64,000 bases of DNA, taken from positions 27,069,059-27,133,058 of the forward strand of contig NC_066313.1 of NCBI RefSeq assembly GCF_022539315.1, in the 5' to 3' direction. The position numbers and the translations under genes are program-made. Shown piece after piece: positions 35,900 through 49,200 of the stretch (positions are counted from its first letter, which is position 1; each line of letters begins with the position of its first letter). The notes beneath the pieces are model-generated. The model had not been told where the DNA came from. It did not search any database and saw nothing but the letters and a program-made list of their open reading frames with translations. Origin of the DNA: Serinus canaria (taxonomy: Eukaryota > Chordata > Aves > Passeriformes > Fringillidae).

Positions 35900-38800
35900 A
35901 TGTGGTGAGTTATTAAATCTCAAGGTTTATTAGTAATTGTATTCTATAAATCATGTGTTTGCCCTGTAAGACTCTACTGATTTTCAAATCTGAATGTATC
36001 TATAGCCCAAATAGCCTCCAGAACAGGGCAATGAGTAAGGAAGAGCACGTATGATCCCTCTGTTCAGCTCCTGCAGCTTTTCCAGCTCCTACAGAGACTG
36101 AGACAAGCAGAGAGCATGGCTGAGGTTGTACTTCTGTGTGAAAAGCTGCAGGAGAAGGACAAGCCTCACAGAGCCACAGCCTTTGAAACTCGGGAGCCAG
36201 GAGCTCTGCTGCATGCCATGTGCAGCCAAAGCCTAGCTGTTCCCTGGGGCTGTGCACATATGAAAATGGAGAACACTGCTGCCATGTCACCTTCCTTCTC
36301 TTTCCTCAGGTCCCTGATCTTCTTCTGTCTCCCTGTCTGGGCTAATGCAGCCTCTATGTATGGAGAGATCCTGTCACCCAATTATCCTCAGGCGTATCCT
36401 AATTTTGCCAACGAAACTTGGCACGTCCAAGTCCCTTTGGGATATGGCATTCACCTCTACTTCACACATCTGGATCTCGAGCCATCACAGGACTGTGAAT
36501 ATGACTTTGTGAAGGTACTGTCCATGTCCTTGAGTGAGAAAAAGACAAGAAGACAGGTTAGAGCACAGAACAGCAAAGCTGGGCACAAAGCTCAGAGCCG
36601 GGAGAGGAGTTACGCACAGCCTTCCTGTTCTGAGCTCCAAATGACTGGTTGTGTCTCCCCTAGCAGTCATGAAATCAGCTCAAGTTTGTTTTATCACCAC
36701 ATGAGTGTTGTCTGCCAACTGAGTGTCCCATTTATGCCCCCACATCCCGTGTTTCTCCATATTCTTAGGAAAAGCCTGCTTAGCCATCACTGACACATCG
36801 CTATTGCAAGGCAAATTCCTAGCCCCGGAAGTGTAGGTGTAAAAAGACCATTTTCTTAGGGCAATAATTGTCTGTGCCTGAAATTATCTGGAATTAATCA
36901 ATGAGTGGATGTAGATGATTTATTGCAAAGAGAAATCAATGAGTGGACATAGATGATTTATTGCAAACGGAAATTGATTGGAAAGGATGGATGTTTAAAA
37001 TAATCTATCTGTGTAGGGATAGTGGCCACTCAGATAAAGCGCTGTGGTCCCTTGCAGCACAGTTTTTTTATGATCCATGCACCACAGATTTCTTAGGGCC
37101 AGCTCTGCTCTATGTTCTCCCACAAGGCACAAAAGATCAAGCACTTCCACACAAACAGACTGAAACAAGACCATCCTGTCCTGCCATAGCTCTGTGTGAA
37201 CAGGGGCAGTAAGGCCAAGTGCAGCACCAGGACACCTTTGAGGAGGACCAAGGTGGGACAGAAGGATGAGTGTGCCCTGTAGTGACCTCCTGTGTCCTTT
37301 TGCAACAAACCAATGAGCCTGTTAGGCTTCACTCTGTACTGCCATGGTTGGTTTTGCTGCTTCAAAATACTGTTTTGGTGATTTTTTTTGGACAAGTGGG
37401 CTTGAAGAAAGGATGCTCACAGCCAACACTGTGGATTAATTTGTATCTGAGAAATTAAGGCACTGGGAAGACAGTAGGAGGGAGCGCTCTTCAAGTGTCT
37501 TATGAGTATCATGAAACTGGCTGTCCAGGGGCTCCGCTCGGCTGCACCTGAGCCCCTAAAGTGGAAAGACTCAAGTGCTGGTAATTCCCCATGGGGCAGT
37601 AGCGAGGTGAGGTGTCTCTGAACTCTCCTGCAGATCCTGTCTGGTGGCTATGCCCAAGGCGTGCTTTGTGGGCGGAAGAAACCTCGTGCCCCTGGCTCCA
37701 GGATTGTGGAGGAATTTCGTGTCCCTTACAACACCCTCACTATGACATTCCAATCAGACTTTTCCAATGAGGAGCGTTTCACTGGTTTTGCTGCCTACTA
37801 CGTTGCTGTGGGTAAGGTTAAAAGAGCCTCCTCTGAATCTCTGTTGTGTCCAGGCTTGGGAGGAAAGGTGACCAGAAGGGCTTTTCTTACAGAAATGCCT
37901 TATTTAAAGAGATCCCAGCGGCCAGAGCTGCATTCCAGTACGGCCAGTATAAATACTGTCTTAGAGATGGCTTTTCCTTGTTGTCCACTAGTGTTGCTTC
38001 AATTTCTCCTGCTTCCAGGGCCCTTTCCTAATTTGCCTGATCCATCTTTTCACACTTGCAGACTTGGATGAGTGCATAGATTTTGTGGATGAACCCTGCA
38101 GTCATTACTGTAATAATTATATTGGAGGTTACTTCTGCAGCTGTCCACCGGATTATTTCCTCTATGAAGATAACAAAACTTGTGGAGGTAAGAGACGTGC
38201 ATGACCTGTGGTCAACAGCAAGAATTCATTTAGGCCAAGTAACATATTGCACTTGGAAGACTTTATCAACCTTCTCAGCCATTTGTGACAGGTATATTTT
38301 GGGAGAAAAAAACCAATCCCAGTGAAAATCTGAACTGCAGTAGACTGTGGTTTGAGGAATTTCTACTAACATATTCTTAACAATTCTATTTCTATTTCTG
38401 TGTCAAGAGAATTAAGAAACTACTGAATGACATTCTTTAAAGACTATGATGGAAAACCTTCTTAGCATACTACTATCTGTGAATCTTTAAATCTCTGACA
38501 AAACAGGGAAGTTCCGTAAAGACAAAAAAATTGCCAAGGGTCTGCTTGGCTTGAGCCAAAAAGTTGCAAGACCACAAACGGTGCATGTTGAAAGGAGCAT
38601 AATATGAGGACCTGAGCATGAGTAAAAGAAGCCTAAATCTCAGGTGGAGGGTAAAAAGCAGTTAAAGTCCCTGGCTAACTGGATAGAGAATGGCCCTGGC
38701 TTAAGTTTTCTGGGAAGATGCAGTGTTGTGACCTGGTTATTGCAGGTAGCTGGGCAGACTGGGAATGTGGTGGAAGGGGGAGAGCTTGTCGGGTGCACAC

Positions 38801-41800
38801 GTGGACCGCTTCCCTCCTGAATTGTGTTCCTTCCTCAATCCTAGTGAACTGCAGTGGAAATGTCTTCACTGAGCCAACAGGGGAGATTGCCAGCCCCAAC
38901 TATCCCAGCCAGTACCCGGAGAACTCCCGGTGTGACTACCGAGTGGCTCTGAGCCCGGGCTACTCCGTGGTGCTGACCATTCGCAGCGGCGACTTCGACC
39001 TGGAACCAGCCGACTCCAACAAGATCTGCCACGACAGCTTAACTGTAGGTGTGCAGCTTAGGGAGCTTAGGAGTCAGGGTGCTCTGAATCTCCCATCAAT
39101 CTCCTCATATTTACTACACTTTGGGACTGCCTAACTTTATTTTCAGTTATGTTGTCTTTTGGAGTTTGTGGGAATACATTTGAATAGGTATGCATTGAGT
39201 GTGGATTTTAATTGCTCTCTCAATACATTTGGCATTTCTCATTTATTCTCGTTTGGTATTTTCCCAGATTGTCTCTGGAAAACAGCATTTCGGTCCCTAT
39301 TGTGGCAGCAAATTCCCAGGTCCTTCTGAAATCAAAACCAGCAGCAACATTCTTGACATAATCTTCCAGACAGACCAGGGCATACAACACAAAGGCTGGA
39401 AAATACGCTACTATGGGGACCGTGAGTAAACGCTTGGGAATGCGTTCCCTCTGCTGATGAGTAAGGGACAGGGTTTGTCCCAGGTCACATTGGTGGCACA
39501 GTTAACGTGTTCACAGCTGCTGGTACTGAGTAAGGGTGTGCCTGCTTACTAGGGGAAAAACATCACTGGGGTGAAAGAGGTTGGGAGCTGGAAGGAGACT
39601 GAATCTTGAACTGATTCATCACTGATTTCTACCTATCTTTTCAAAGCTGTAACCTGTCCCATGAGTGTCATCTCCAACTCTGTTCTTGACCCAAAGAAGG
39701 ACAGGTATATCTTAAAGGACATTGTGAATGTGACCTGTGTGGAAGGCTACGAAATTGTGAGGGTAAGTGAAATAAAAAAGCATATGTCCCCTCTGACCTG
39801 CTCAGCAACATCTGGAGGCCATTCCCATCAGGGGTCCTGAGTACTTCTGGGAACCCAAAGTTTTCAGCACAGCAGTAGTAAGAGGAGTTCTCTTCCAGCC
39901 ACTGCAGCATTTTGAGGCCCCTCCACTGTAGCACCTATGTCAGATGAATTTCATGTCCAGAGACTTACATGGATCATATGTTTTATTTCCTAGCAACGAG
40001 ATAGCATCACAAGTTTTCTCTCCAGCTGTCAGGAAAATGGGAAATGGAGCAACTCCCATTTGAGCTGTGTTCGTAAGTGACCTGTATCTGTATTGTGGGT
40101 AAGGAAGGGTGTTTAGGCTCTACATCCACTGTATCTCCAGACTAGGAGGATGCTGAAATACTGAGATGTGAGCATGCTGAAGGGACAGAGAAAGTGAGCC
40201 TGCATGACTGTACAGGGATTAGAGAAGCAGAGTGGTTCCTGTCATACAAAATAATCACATTGTTGAGTGAGGGTGCCCCTTTGATTGGATTTGATCCTTT
40301 TTGTTTCTTCTCTGCAGCTGTGAACTGCGGTGATCCCCCTCCTGTTGACAATGGCCAAGCCTCGTACATCTCCGAACTCCAGGAGCCTCTGTACACAGCT
40401 GCTGTCCGCTATGAGTGTGAGGCACCCTACTACACCCTGGAAAACAAGGGGCATGGTGAGCATTGCCTCTGCTGCACTGTCATATTCCTTGGCTTAAAGG
40501 CCCAAGAAGGGGTTCTGGCACCATCATGGGGCTGGGATTTTGCGCCGTCAGGTCAAGACTGGTGTGAGGCTGCAGGCTGTAGTTTAGTGTTGCCTCTGTA
40601 TTTAATACACTCTGACAATGCCTGGGCTGTTGACCTTGAATGCGTTAGCAAGTCCTCTCTCTGTTTGCCTTGTGAGTGAACCATGCAGGTTTTGTCACAC
40701 GTAGCACAGAGTTGTGGTGGAAAAGTAAAGGACTCAAGAAACCTGTTGGATGAGGTTTCTCCCAAAAAGGGATAAAGGCACCCTGGTAGGGAGATCACAG
40801 CAATGTTTACCAAGCTGTGCTTGCTTTGGAAATGAGAAGGTTGATGTATCACATACAGTAGTGTTATTTACCCTGTGCTTATCTTGATTGTGTCCTTATG
40901 GAGCTCTTTTTTCTCTCGTGTTTTCCAAGCGATGTATCGGTGCTCAGCCAGTGGAGAATGGGTCAATGAAGAGATGGGAACAAAGCTACCAAAATGTGTC
41001 CCAGGTACTACCAAATACTGCATGTGCATGCAGCATATGGAGAGCACTCCTTCTTCCATCTCTGTATTTTTCTTTTCTTAACTTCCAGCTGATAGAGAGA
41101 ATTTTAAACCCTGTGTACTGCTCAGTTTAGCCTCGTAGAGGAGGCTGCATTACTTGCCCTAGCTGTACATGATGCCTGTTCACTCCTTCAAAGCCCCAGA
41201 TCCTCACTGGCAAAGTACAAGATCCAGGTGGAGGAGATTCAACTCTCTTAAAAGTCCAGTCACAGCCTAGACAGTGGTTTGGATTATACAAGTACACAGT
41301 AAGAAAAAGGTGAAAGATAAAGCTCAGGGACTTTACTACCTAAGAGAAGGCTACAAAGAATATGAAGCCAAATTCTTCTCAGTGGGACACAGCAATAAAA
41401 GGCAATGACAGGCTCAAGTTGCAACAAAGGAAATTCTGATTGTATCTAAGGAAAAATGCTCCCTCAGAGCACTGGAACTGCTGTCCAGAGAGGCTGGCTA
41501 ATCACTACCTTGGGAGATGAGCAGAAGTTACCTGTCAAAGCTCCTGAGTAACCTGGCTCTGGAGTTAGGAGGGCAGGGGGGAGGGCATTTAGGGAGGAAT
41601 AGGTTGAAGTAGAGGCACTGAGAAGAATCTTCCAGCATAAAGCTTCCTAAGATTATGTGAAATTCTTTCAACAAATTCTGCTTCATGCAAATTACAAGCT
41701 ATCTGCTAGCTATAGTCCCTTAATCTCTGATTTTCTAAGGATTCAACACAAACAAGACAAAGTGATAAGAAATCAGTTTTCTAGCAATGTCAGAATGACC

Positions 41801-43323
41801 AGTCTTATTTATGTCCTTATCATTAACATTCTGCAAAATGTTACTGAGCATTTTGCTCAAAAAAGCATGGAGCATCTCTGCACCCAGAAGACTCACAGAT
41901 AAGATCCCCTACAGCTTAAGATTTTACAAACTTATAGAATGGAGAGGCCAAATGATAAAACATCAGTGACAAACCTGAACTCTTAACTTGAGAGTATCTG
42001 GAGTTCACACAAAGCAAAACAAAAACCCAAACAAACAAACAAACAAAAAAGGCAACAAAAAACAACAAAAAAAACCCCCGATCAAACCAAACCAAAAAGA
42101 TATATATTTAAAGAGCAGTGTCATATTTCTAAGAAATCAAACAAGTATTTTTTCAAAGACAATCCCTTCGTCTAAAGAGCATAATTCAGCACAGGAAAAA
42201 TGTCAACTAGAAGGCAATTAAATTGCAAGCTTTAACATAGTGTCAGGGTGACAACAGCTTCCAGAAAACTGAATCTGAGAATGAGCATTTAAAATCTAAA
42301 TTGAGTGTTGATAGTATTTTTTCCAAAATTTTCTTTGATTTCTCTATAAATACTAATTGCAAGCTCTGTGGCATAAAATGTAAACATGGTTACTCAGATT
42401 CCAAAGTTATTTAGAGGACACAGGAAGGAGGGGACTGTGGGCTTTTTAGCAGTACTAAAGAACCCCCAGTTTGTAACTGGTAATTCTCCCATCTTGTCTT
42501 TCTCCCATCTTTCTTTCTTTTCTTTCTAGTCTGTGGGGTGCCTAGCAATCCCATCCGAGACACAGGGAGGATTTTTGGAGGCACCCGTGCAGAGAAGGGG
42601 AACTTTCCCTGGCAGGTGTATTTCAATAACCCCAGAGCAAGTGGAGTGCTCATCTCTGACAGATGGGTGATGACTGCAGCTCACGTGCTGGAGGGATATG
42701 ACAAGCCCACCATGTATGCTGGGGTAATCAATGTTCGTAGAGATTTCCTGACACAGGAAGCTGAAAAGCTTGTCCCAGAAGCTTCATTCATCCATCCTGG
42801 TTGGAAGGAGGAGCCTGCAGAAAGCAGGGTCGATTTTGATAATGATATTGCGCTGCTGAAGCTGAGGGATCCCGTGAAGATGGGTCCAGACATCTCACCC
42901 ATCTGCCTTCCTGGTAAATCACCTGAATATGAGCTGGAAGAAGGGACTCTGGGCTACATTGCTGGGTGGGGCCGGAGAGAGAAAGGAAAGCTCCCTGCCG
43001 ATCTTATGAAGGCCCAGATTCCCGTGGTGAGCATGGACAACTGCCGATCTGTAAAACCAGACAACTTTGATAATTCTGTCGTTTACGTATTCACGGACAA
43101 TATGATCTGTGCTGGCGGTGGCAAGGACAGCTGCCAGGGGGACAGCGGTGGAGCCTATGCCATCCAGGACCCCCTGAATGCCACCCGGTACTATGTGGCA
43201 GGGCTCATCTCCTGGGGGCCAAAGTGTGGCACCTTTGGCCTCTACACCAAGGTGGTGCGGTACTTGGACTGGATCAGAGGGACCATGCGCGAGCACGAGG
43301 GTGAGGAAGCCTGGCAGAAATAG
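35900..43323 (+). CDS. C1S: Complement C1s subcomponent
   Basis: C1s is the secreted protease of the C1 complex that, once cleaved by C1r, cuts C4 and C2. Exons are 35900-35904, 36310-36514, 37634-37811, 38062-38187, 38845-39044, 39268-39421, 39647-39762, 39994-40072, 40318-40455, 40930-41004 and 42530-43323, giving 689 aa (human 688). The first coding exon has five bases, ATG TG, before GTGAGT; joined to exon 2 it reads MWSLIFF, a signal peptide. Domains in order are CUB1 to 129, calcium-binding EGF 130-171 (NNYIGGYFC), CUB2 to 289, CCP1 to 354, CCP2 to 425 and the S1 protease in a single exon. Activation is at Arg439/Ile440. The catalytic triad is His477, Asp531 and Ser631 (AGC codon), and the histidine-loop disulfide is absent, as in C1r/C1s. 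The new N-terminus is IFGG rather than IIGG. Confidence 0.96.
36896..36971. repeat. Two-copy 38-bp tandem duplication in C1S intron 2
   Basis: 'aatcaatgagtggatgtaga' plus 18 further bases (36896-36933) is repeated at 36934-36971 with about four mismatches. Confidence 0.85.
41440..41600 (+). repeat. Probable diverged CR1 fragment in C1S intron 10
   Basis: Weak similarity to the CR1 3' region: 'aaatgctccctcagagcact', 'ggaactgctgtccagagagg'. Strongly decayed, with uncertain edges. Confidence 0.4.
42005..42080. repeat. A-rich simple repeat (CAAA)n
   Basis: An imperfect run of CAAA/CAAAA units, with several consecutive 'caaa' copies around 42030-42048, in the last intron of C1S. Confidence 0.8.
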
Positions 43324-43564
43324 CTGCTGGTCCTTTCAGCACTGTCACCCTTCCCAAATGTGACGGCCGCATGCTCGGGCTGGCTGTGACACTGTGCACT
43401 CTGTGTATCCAATGGGAAATATGTAACACATTGTAGCTCCTCCTGTCTATGCTGAATGGAGAGCCAGGAGTATGGACCTGATTCTCCTACTGTCATCATG
43501 TCTGGGAGGAAGGGAAATTCTCCTTCTTCCACTCATAGTAGTGTAAAAGGAAGACATGACTCTC

Positions 43565-43570
43565 AATAAA
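43565..43570 (+). terminator. C1S: C1S poly(A) signal AATAAA
   Basis: AATAAA, 242 nt after the stop codon and followed by a T-rich stretch at 43585-43620. This is the likely end of the C1S transcript. An ATTAAA lies about 200 nt further on. Confidence 0.65.
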
Positions 43571-43599
43571 AGAGACTCCTTCTGCTTCCTTTCATTTCT

Positions 43600-44690
43600 T
43601 TCTATCCTATTTTTTCCCACTTGGAAAAGACCTAGCTGTGCCCCATTGAAACCTGACAGGGAGGTTTCAATGAAGACGAGAGAGAATAATGGTTGGTTCC
43701 CATGGAAGGTTCAGAGCCTGGTTTCTGATTTATGTATTTCCTGACCTGTTCAGAATATCTAACAGATTAAAGAATGTCCAAAGTGCCTTTTGTGCAATGT
43801 GCTATTGTGTCTGTAATGCCTTTCTTCTTCTCAGTCTAGACCTGGTTCTCCTTGAAACTCCCTAAATCAAGTGTCTAATCATATTCTGACCCTGCCAGCT
43901 TTCATCAGGATGGAACTTGTAGTACCTCACCTCAGTCTTTATAAAATTCTTCTGAGATGGTTTCATCTCACTCATCAACCATTACCAGCAATGAGGATTT
44001 CAGACTTCTGAATTAAGCTGCATAGAACAGACATTCAAAAGAATTTCATTCACCTCTCCTCAGGCTTTTTTTTTTTTTTAAGTTAGAAAATAAATAAAGC
44101 TTGATTTTTCTCCCAAAACACGACCTTATCTTGATTTAGGGAAGGAATATTTCCTGACACATGTTAGAGGTATTTTCTGCTCTGAAAAGTCCTATATCAT
44201 TCACAGACTCTGTCCACTGAGATGATCAGGGAACCGGTACAGATGGCACATATGGAAAGACTGGGTTTGTTCAGCTTGAAGAAGAAGAAGCTAAGAGGGG
44301 GTATCTAACTGCTGTATTCAGGTACTTTAATTCCCAGCTGGGCTTTTTCCTAGCATGTGGGTCAGCACTGGAAAGGTGCCACAACAGCCTGTCCCCAGAT
44401 CTCAAAAACTTTCCCTGAAGCTCTGAAGTTAGCCCCACTGTCAGCAGTGGATTGGACAGACATATCTTCTTCCTGCCTAAGTTTTTACAGGAGTTTAAGA
44501 AATGGTGAGGAGGATGTGTACAGCTCTTGGGAGATTTCATATGGAATCCTGCACTCAGCTGTAAGTATCCTGGAGTGCCAAGCAAATTGTATTCTATTTG
44601 CCATCTGTATGGCAGTTGTCTTCTGTTAAGTGGGCAGTTTTCCTTATCTCTTCCATAACCAATCCTCTCTCAGGGGGGACATCTGCTGAT
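43600..44690. other. Intergenic DNA between the C1S and C1R 3' ends
   Basis: No gene was recognised. About 44255-44420 looks like a diverged plus-strand CR1 piece ('gggtttgttcagcttgaaga', 'ctgtattcaggtactttaat'). Confidence 0.45.
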
Positions 44691-44699
44691 AACAGGCTG

Positions 44700-45196
44700 T
44701 TGAATGTCACTGTATGACTGATAAAAACTATAGCATCCCATGTGAGATGCTCTGCCCAGAGGGAAGAGCCCACCATTCCTACCCAGATATAATCTGGAGA
44801 TTCTGGAACACCAGCATGGTTTTCTCCACTGGATTTCCCAGAGGAACAGCTGCCTCTTCCACTGGGTCTTCAGAGGGAAACGTCACCTTTCTACAGGATC
44901 TCTGCTCCAACAGAATCACACCTGACACTCCAGGAGGACTGCAGCCACAATTCCAATTGGACTGCTACCAGCACCCTGAACAACAGGGTGTCAGGTTGTG
45001 TTCTGACTCTGTCAGTGTTGTTTTAGTTTTCTGCATTGTTTATTTTATCTTTAGTTTCTTCCACAGTAAAGAACTGTTATTCCTGCTCCCATGTTTTTTT
45101 GCCTGAGAGCCCCTTAATTTAAAATTTTATAGCAACTCGGAGGGAGGGGGTTTACATTTTCCATTTTAGGGGAGACTCCTGCCTTCCTTAGCAGAC
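44700..45196 (+). repeat. Probable solo LTR of an avian endogenous retrovirus
   Basis: A roughly 500-bp block with a T-rich stretch, a signal-like 'agtaaagaactgttattcct' followed by 'gcctgagagcccctt', and a terminal part with 'cggagggagggggtttacat' ending in CA. This layout (internal poly(A)-like signal, then a short tail ending in CA) and the sequence itself resemble LTRs scattered in bird genomes. No gag, pol or env sequence was seen beside it. The left edge (near 44698, starting TG) is uncertain. Confidence 0.45.
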
Positions 45197-45433
45197 ACCA
45201 AAACACGAAGCACCTTTAGTTCTGTGTAACAAGCAAAACACTTTTGGATTGCTGGACTAGTAACCAAGTATCTTATATCTTGTTCCTCTCAGTGACTCAT
45301 AAGAACACAGTAGGTTATTTTGCAGTAGAAAAACTTGTTAAGAAGACAGCTCCAGAGAATACCCACAACACAAAAGAGGTCGGCTTTTCTCTGAGATAGC
45401 ATCATTTTTGAGCTGCTGTCCTGCAGTTAAGGC

Positions 45434-46248
45434 TTTATTTCATGTAGTATAAAAAAAATCCATCCTCAGCTTCTGATCAGTAAAGTTTCCTGAGCTCCCT
45501 TCTCCATGAGATTGGTTGTTGTCTTCCCTGTTTTTGGAATGTGGCATCACAGGCAAGTTATTTTTGCCTCCCTTGAAGCCACCTGGGGTTTCAGGCTGGG
45601 CAATCCAATGATACTTTTGGGACAGATAAGCAGCTGCCATATGACATTGCAGAACTGGAAACACTCTAGTGGTAGGTAAAGCAATCCCTTTGCAAAGTCC
45701 AAAAGTCCAGGTCAATCTTACACAAAAGTTGCTTTCAGTGCTGAGAAATATTCAGTTGCTGTTAAAAACATAGACCAAAAAAAGAAAAGTAAAACACCTG
45801 GTTTATCCAGCAAGTATTTTAATATTCATAGACTCTCACTGATGCCAATGGGCTTATGCACACTGTACTCAGCAGAAACCACCCCATCCTAGGAAGTCTT
45901 CTCCCCTGCCAGCTTCCCACAAAAGAGAGTACAAAAGTAGACTGCAGTAGTCTCATGATATCATCAGGATTTCAAACTTAACATGTTTGCTGTCATGAGA
46001 TTTCCTGAGACAATTAAGGCTTCATCCGGTTATGAGATTTGTATGAGCCAGGACATCCACAACGGCGTCTCCCAAGCTGCCAATGGTACAATCAGACAGC
46101 ATGGCAGCTTTCAGAAGCGCTCATGATGAAGGTTACATGCTTTGCGTGTTCGAAAAGCCTTTGGGACATCATGAAAAGCTTTGGCTATGATTTGCTGTGT
46201 CTGGAAATTGATATGCTAGTGGTGCTTCAGGTAGTAGGACAGCAATAC
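45434..46248 (-). other. C1R: C1R 3' UTR with candidate poly(A) signals
   Basis: This is sequence downstream of the C1R stop on the minus strand. AATAAA (plus-strand tttatt, 45434-45439) and ATTAAA (plus-strand tttaat, 45818-45823) are the two candidates. They imply 3' UTRs of about 810 or 430 nt. Confidence 0.4.
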
Positions 46249-49200
46249 CTAGGGCCTGTCCTCCTTTACTATCCCATTGATCCAGTCCAGATAGTTGAGG
46301 ATCTTGGTGTAGAAGCCGTAGCCCGTGCCACAGCCGATTCCCCACGAAACTATGCCGGTGGCCACCCAGCGACCACTTTCCCTGTCTAGCACCGTGAAGA
46401 CGCTCCCACTATCCCCCTGGCAGGTATCCTTCTTCCCTTCGAGGAAGCCAGCACAGAACATGTTCTCAGAGAAAACCATAGGGATACCTTTGTTATTACT
46501 GTCTAGCCAACTCTGACACTTCTCTTGAGCCACTGCTGGTAGGCTCACGTATTTCAAATTGCTCGAGATGCGGTTTTTATCCACACCAAAGCCGCTCACG
46601 TAGCCCATGTGCCCGTGTGTGTAGAACGAGGTGTTGGTGGCGTCTGGGAGACAGATGGGCAGCCGTGTAGGGCCCAGAGTTACTGGGTTTTTCAGCTCCA
46701 GCAGGGCTATGTCCCCGTTGAAGTTGTGCTCATCTTTAGGGTTGAAATCCGGGTGGATAAAGATCCTACGCACAGGGTGGTTGCCCATCTTGTGGAGCTC
46801 ATCTACATTGGTGTGGCCGAGGAAAATGTCAGCCTCCTCTGCCAGCTGCTCCAGGCTCACATTATTCTGTACTCCTCCTTTGGGGAAGATGGTGTGGGCA
46901 GCAGTCAGGATCCAGCGATCGCCCAGGAGGGCGCCACCCCCTCGTCCATTGATGCCGGTCAGAGCCTGCCAAGGAAAATTGCCTCTCCCTGCTGATTTGC
47001 CACCCAAGATGCGCTGGACTTCAACAATGGGATGGACTGGCTTCCCACACACTGTGGAGAAACACAAGAATATGACACCTACCCTCTGTTGTCCTGGCTT
47101 TTCTCTCTCTTTCCTCACCATCACTGTTTAATTTCACTTTATTTTGGCTTTCCGGACAGTTTTACCTTTTCCCTCACAGATACCACTATCCTCACCCCCC
47201 TCCCTGCATGTTGTCCCAGTTTTGTACTGATTGTAAGCATGAGTTAGAAAATACCAGATGAAGTCAGAGTTTTTACTGACCTGGCAAGCAGGATGGAATT
47301 CTCTTCTGGCCATCTTGATCCAGCCAGGTTCCCTCAGAAGAACAGGTGAATCTTTCTGTAGGATGAGAGGGAAGGGAATGAGACCCAGGCCTGCAGGCAT
47401 GGGGTGAGAAAATAGAATAGAATAGAATAGAATAGAATAGAATAGAATAGAATAGAATAGAATAGAATAGAATAGAATAGAATAGAATAGAATAGAATAG
47501 AATAGAATAGAATATTTTCAAGAGGTTCCTCAGCCCTTCCAACTCAAAGCACTCTTTCCTGGGAAAAGCTGCCTGTGGTAGGGTGTGAAAAGTTTCTGTC
47601 TGTACATCTTGAAGCACCTCAGTTCCAGGGGAGCAGTAAAGCTCAGGCATTGTAGAAGAAAAGGTTGAAGGGCCATCTGTGTGAAGTCTTATCTTCATTG
47701 AGTCCACAGGTGAACAGAGTACTGTTTGACCTTATTTAGCCCAAAGAAGAGAGAGCAGTAGCAAAAGCATGGATTTTAGATTCAAAGTTCTGGTGTCGAT
47801 AGTTTGCAGAGAGTAGGACAAGGTGGTTTGTCCCAGAAAGGGGAACCAGATGAGTCAGTTACTGTACATGATAAGTATCTATTTCTGAGCCTAAGTCGCA
47901 GGTCAGCTAAACTTCACATGTCACCTCTCAACACAAACTCCACTACCTCCAACACTCTTGCTTTTCTTAGAAAGTTTGTGCTGGTGACTAAAAATAATTT
48001 TTGTACAATTTGTCTTAACCCTGAAGTAAATGCTTCTAAGAAAGTGTTTGTGTTCTCTTTCAAAATTGATTAAATTAGGATGACTCCCTGTCAGAATTTG
48101 GCTGCAGCTAATATTTGCTTGCTCCTGATTTTTCTTTCGATGAGACTGATCTCTGAATCTATATGAAGGAGTTAAACTCAGATGCAAGAATAATCAAATT
48201 GAACATTAGTACCAACTTAAAGAACTCCTGAGTAGCATGTCACCTCTCTCCAGCATGCAGCACAACTGTGTGTCTATGCTGGTAACTATATACAGGAACT
48301 GATTCAGATTAATTTTTTTTTCCCTCGTGGAGGCTAAATGAGCAGCCAAGGCAAAGAAATCATGAACTCCTTACGCTGTTCTTGGAATCAAAGGTCCTGC
48401 ATCATCAAGTAATGTCTCAGGTGTAAAAAGAAGACGTGTGATTGGAAAATGAAGACTTAATTTTTCTGAGGTGCTACATTAAAATAGGTTTTTCTGCAAA
48501 TATGTTATTTAGTTCTTAGATATCTCTGCAGCTGAACAATATTCCAAAGAGCTAAACAGCACTGCACTAAAGTGGAGTGTGTGTTTATTTATTTGCCTCT
48601 GTAGCAGCTTGGATGGATGCAGTGAGTTTTGTGAATTTTGGTGATTCCCAGACATCATGTCTCAAATTTCAGTGAAAGATTGAAATCCACCAGAAAAGAA
48701 TTAAATCCACAAGGAAAAAAAAAATATATAACCACAACTACAGCTGAGAAAATAAGACCTTCCGCAAAAGTTATGGAGAGCATGGAAGAGCGATGTGATG
48801 GGCTCTGGGAATGAAGCAGGGTGGGAATAGGCTGAGACAAGACTCCAGAGATATGCTGCAGGGTCAAGGAAAGACTGGAGAGTCTTCACAGGAAGAAAGC
48901 ACGAGCCCCAAGCCTGGGGAGAAGAGTCAATTCTAATAGGGAACGTGAGAGGGCTTTCCAGGCTTTCCAGAGGCAGGTTTCGGTGGTGTCTGTGTGGGAT
49001 TAGGACTCACCCCCGCCCGTGCCGGTGACGATGTGATAATAGGGCTCATTGCACCGGTATGAGATCACTGACTGGTACTCATTGTTTGCAGGCTCCTTAA
49101 GGTAGCTGAATGCACCATTGCTCAGGTTTTTGGGGCTGCCACAGTTCACAACTACAGCAAAGGGAAAAAAAGAAGACATGAATCAACGGCAGACTGACTG

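Noticed and set aside
47273..47707. Minus-strand frame with an FYSIL repeat
   Set aside because: It is the translation of the (AATAG)n microsatellite plus one C1R exon read in the wrong frame.
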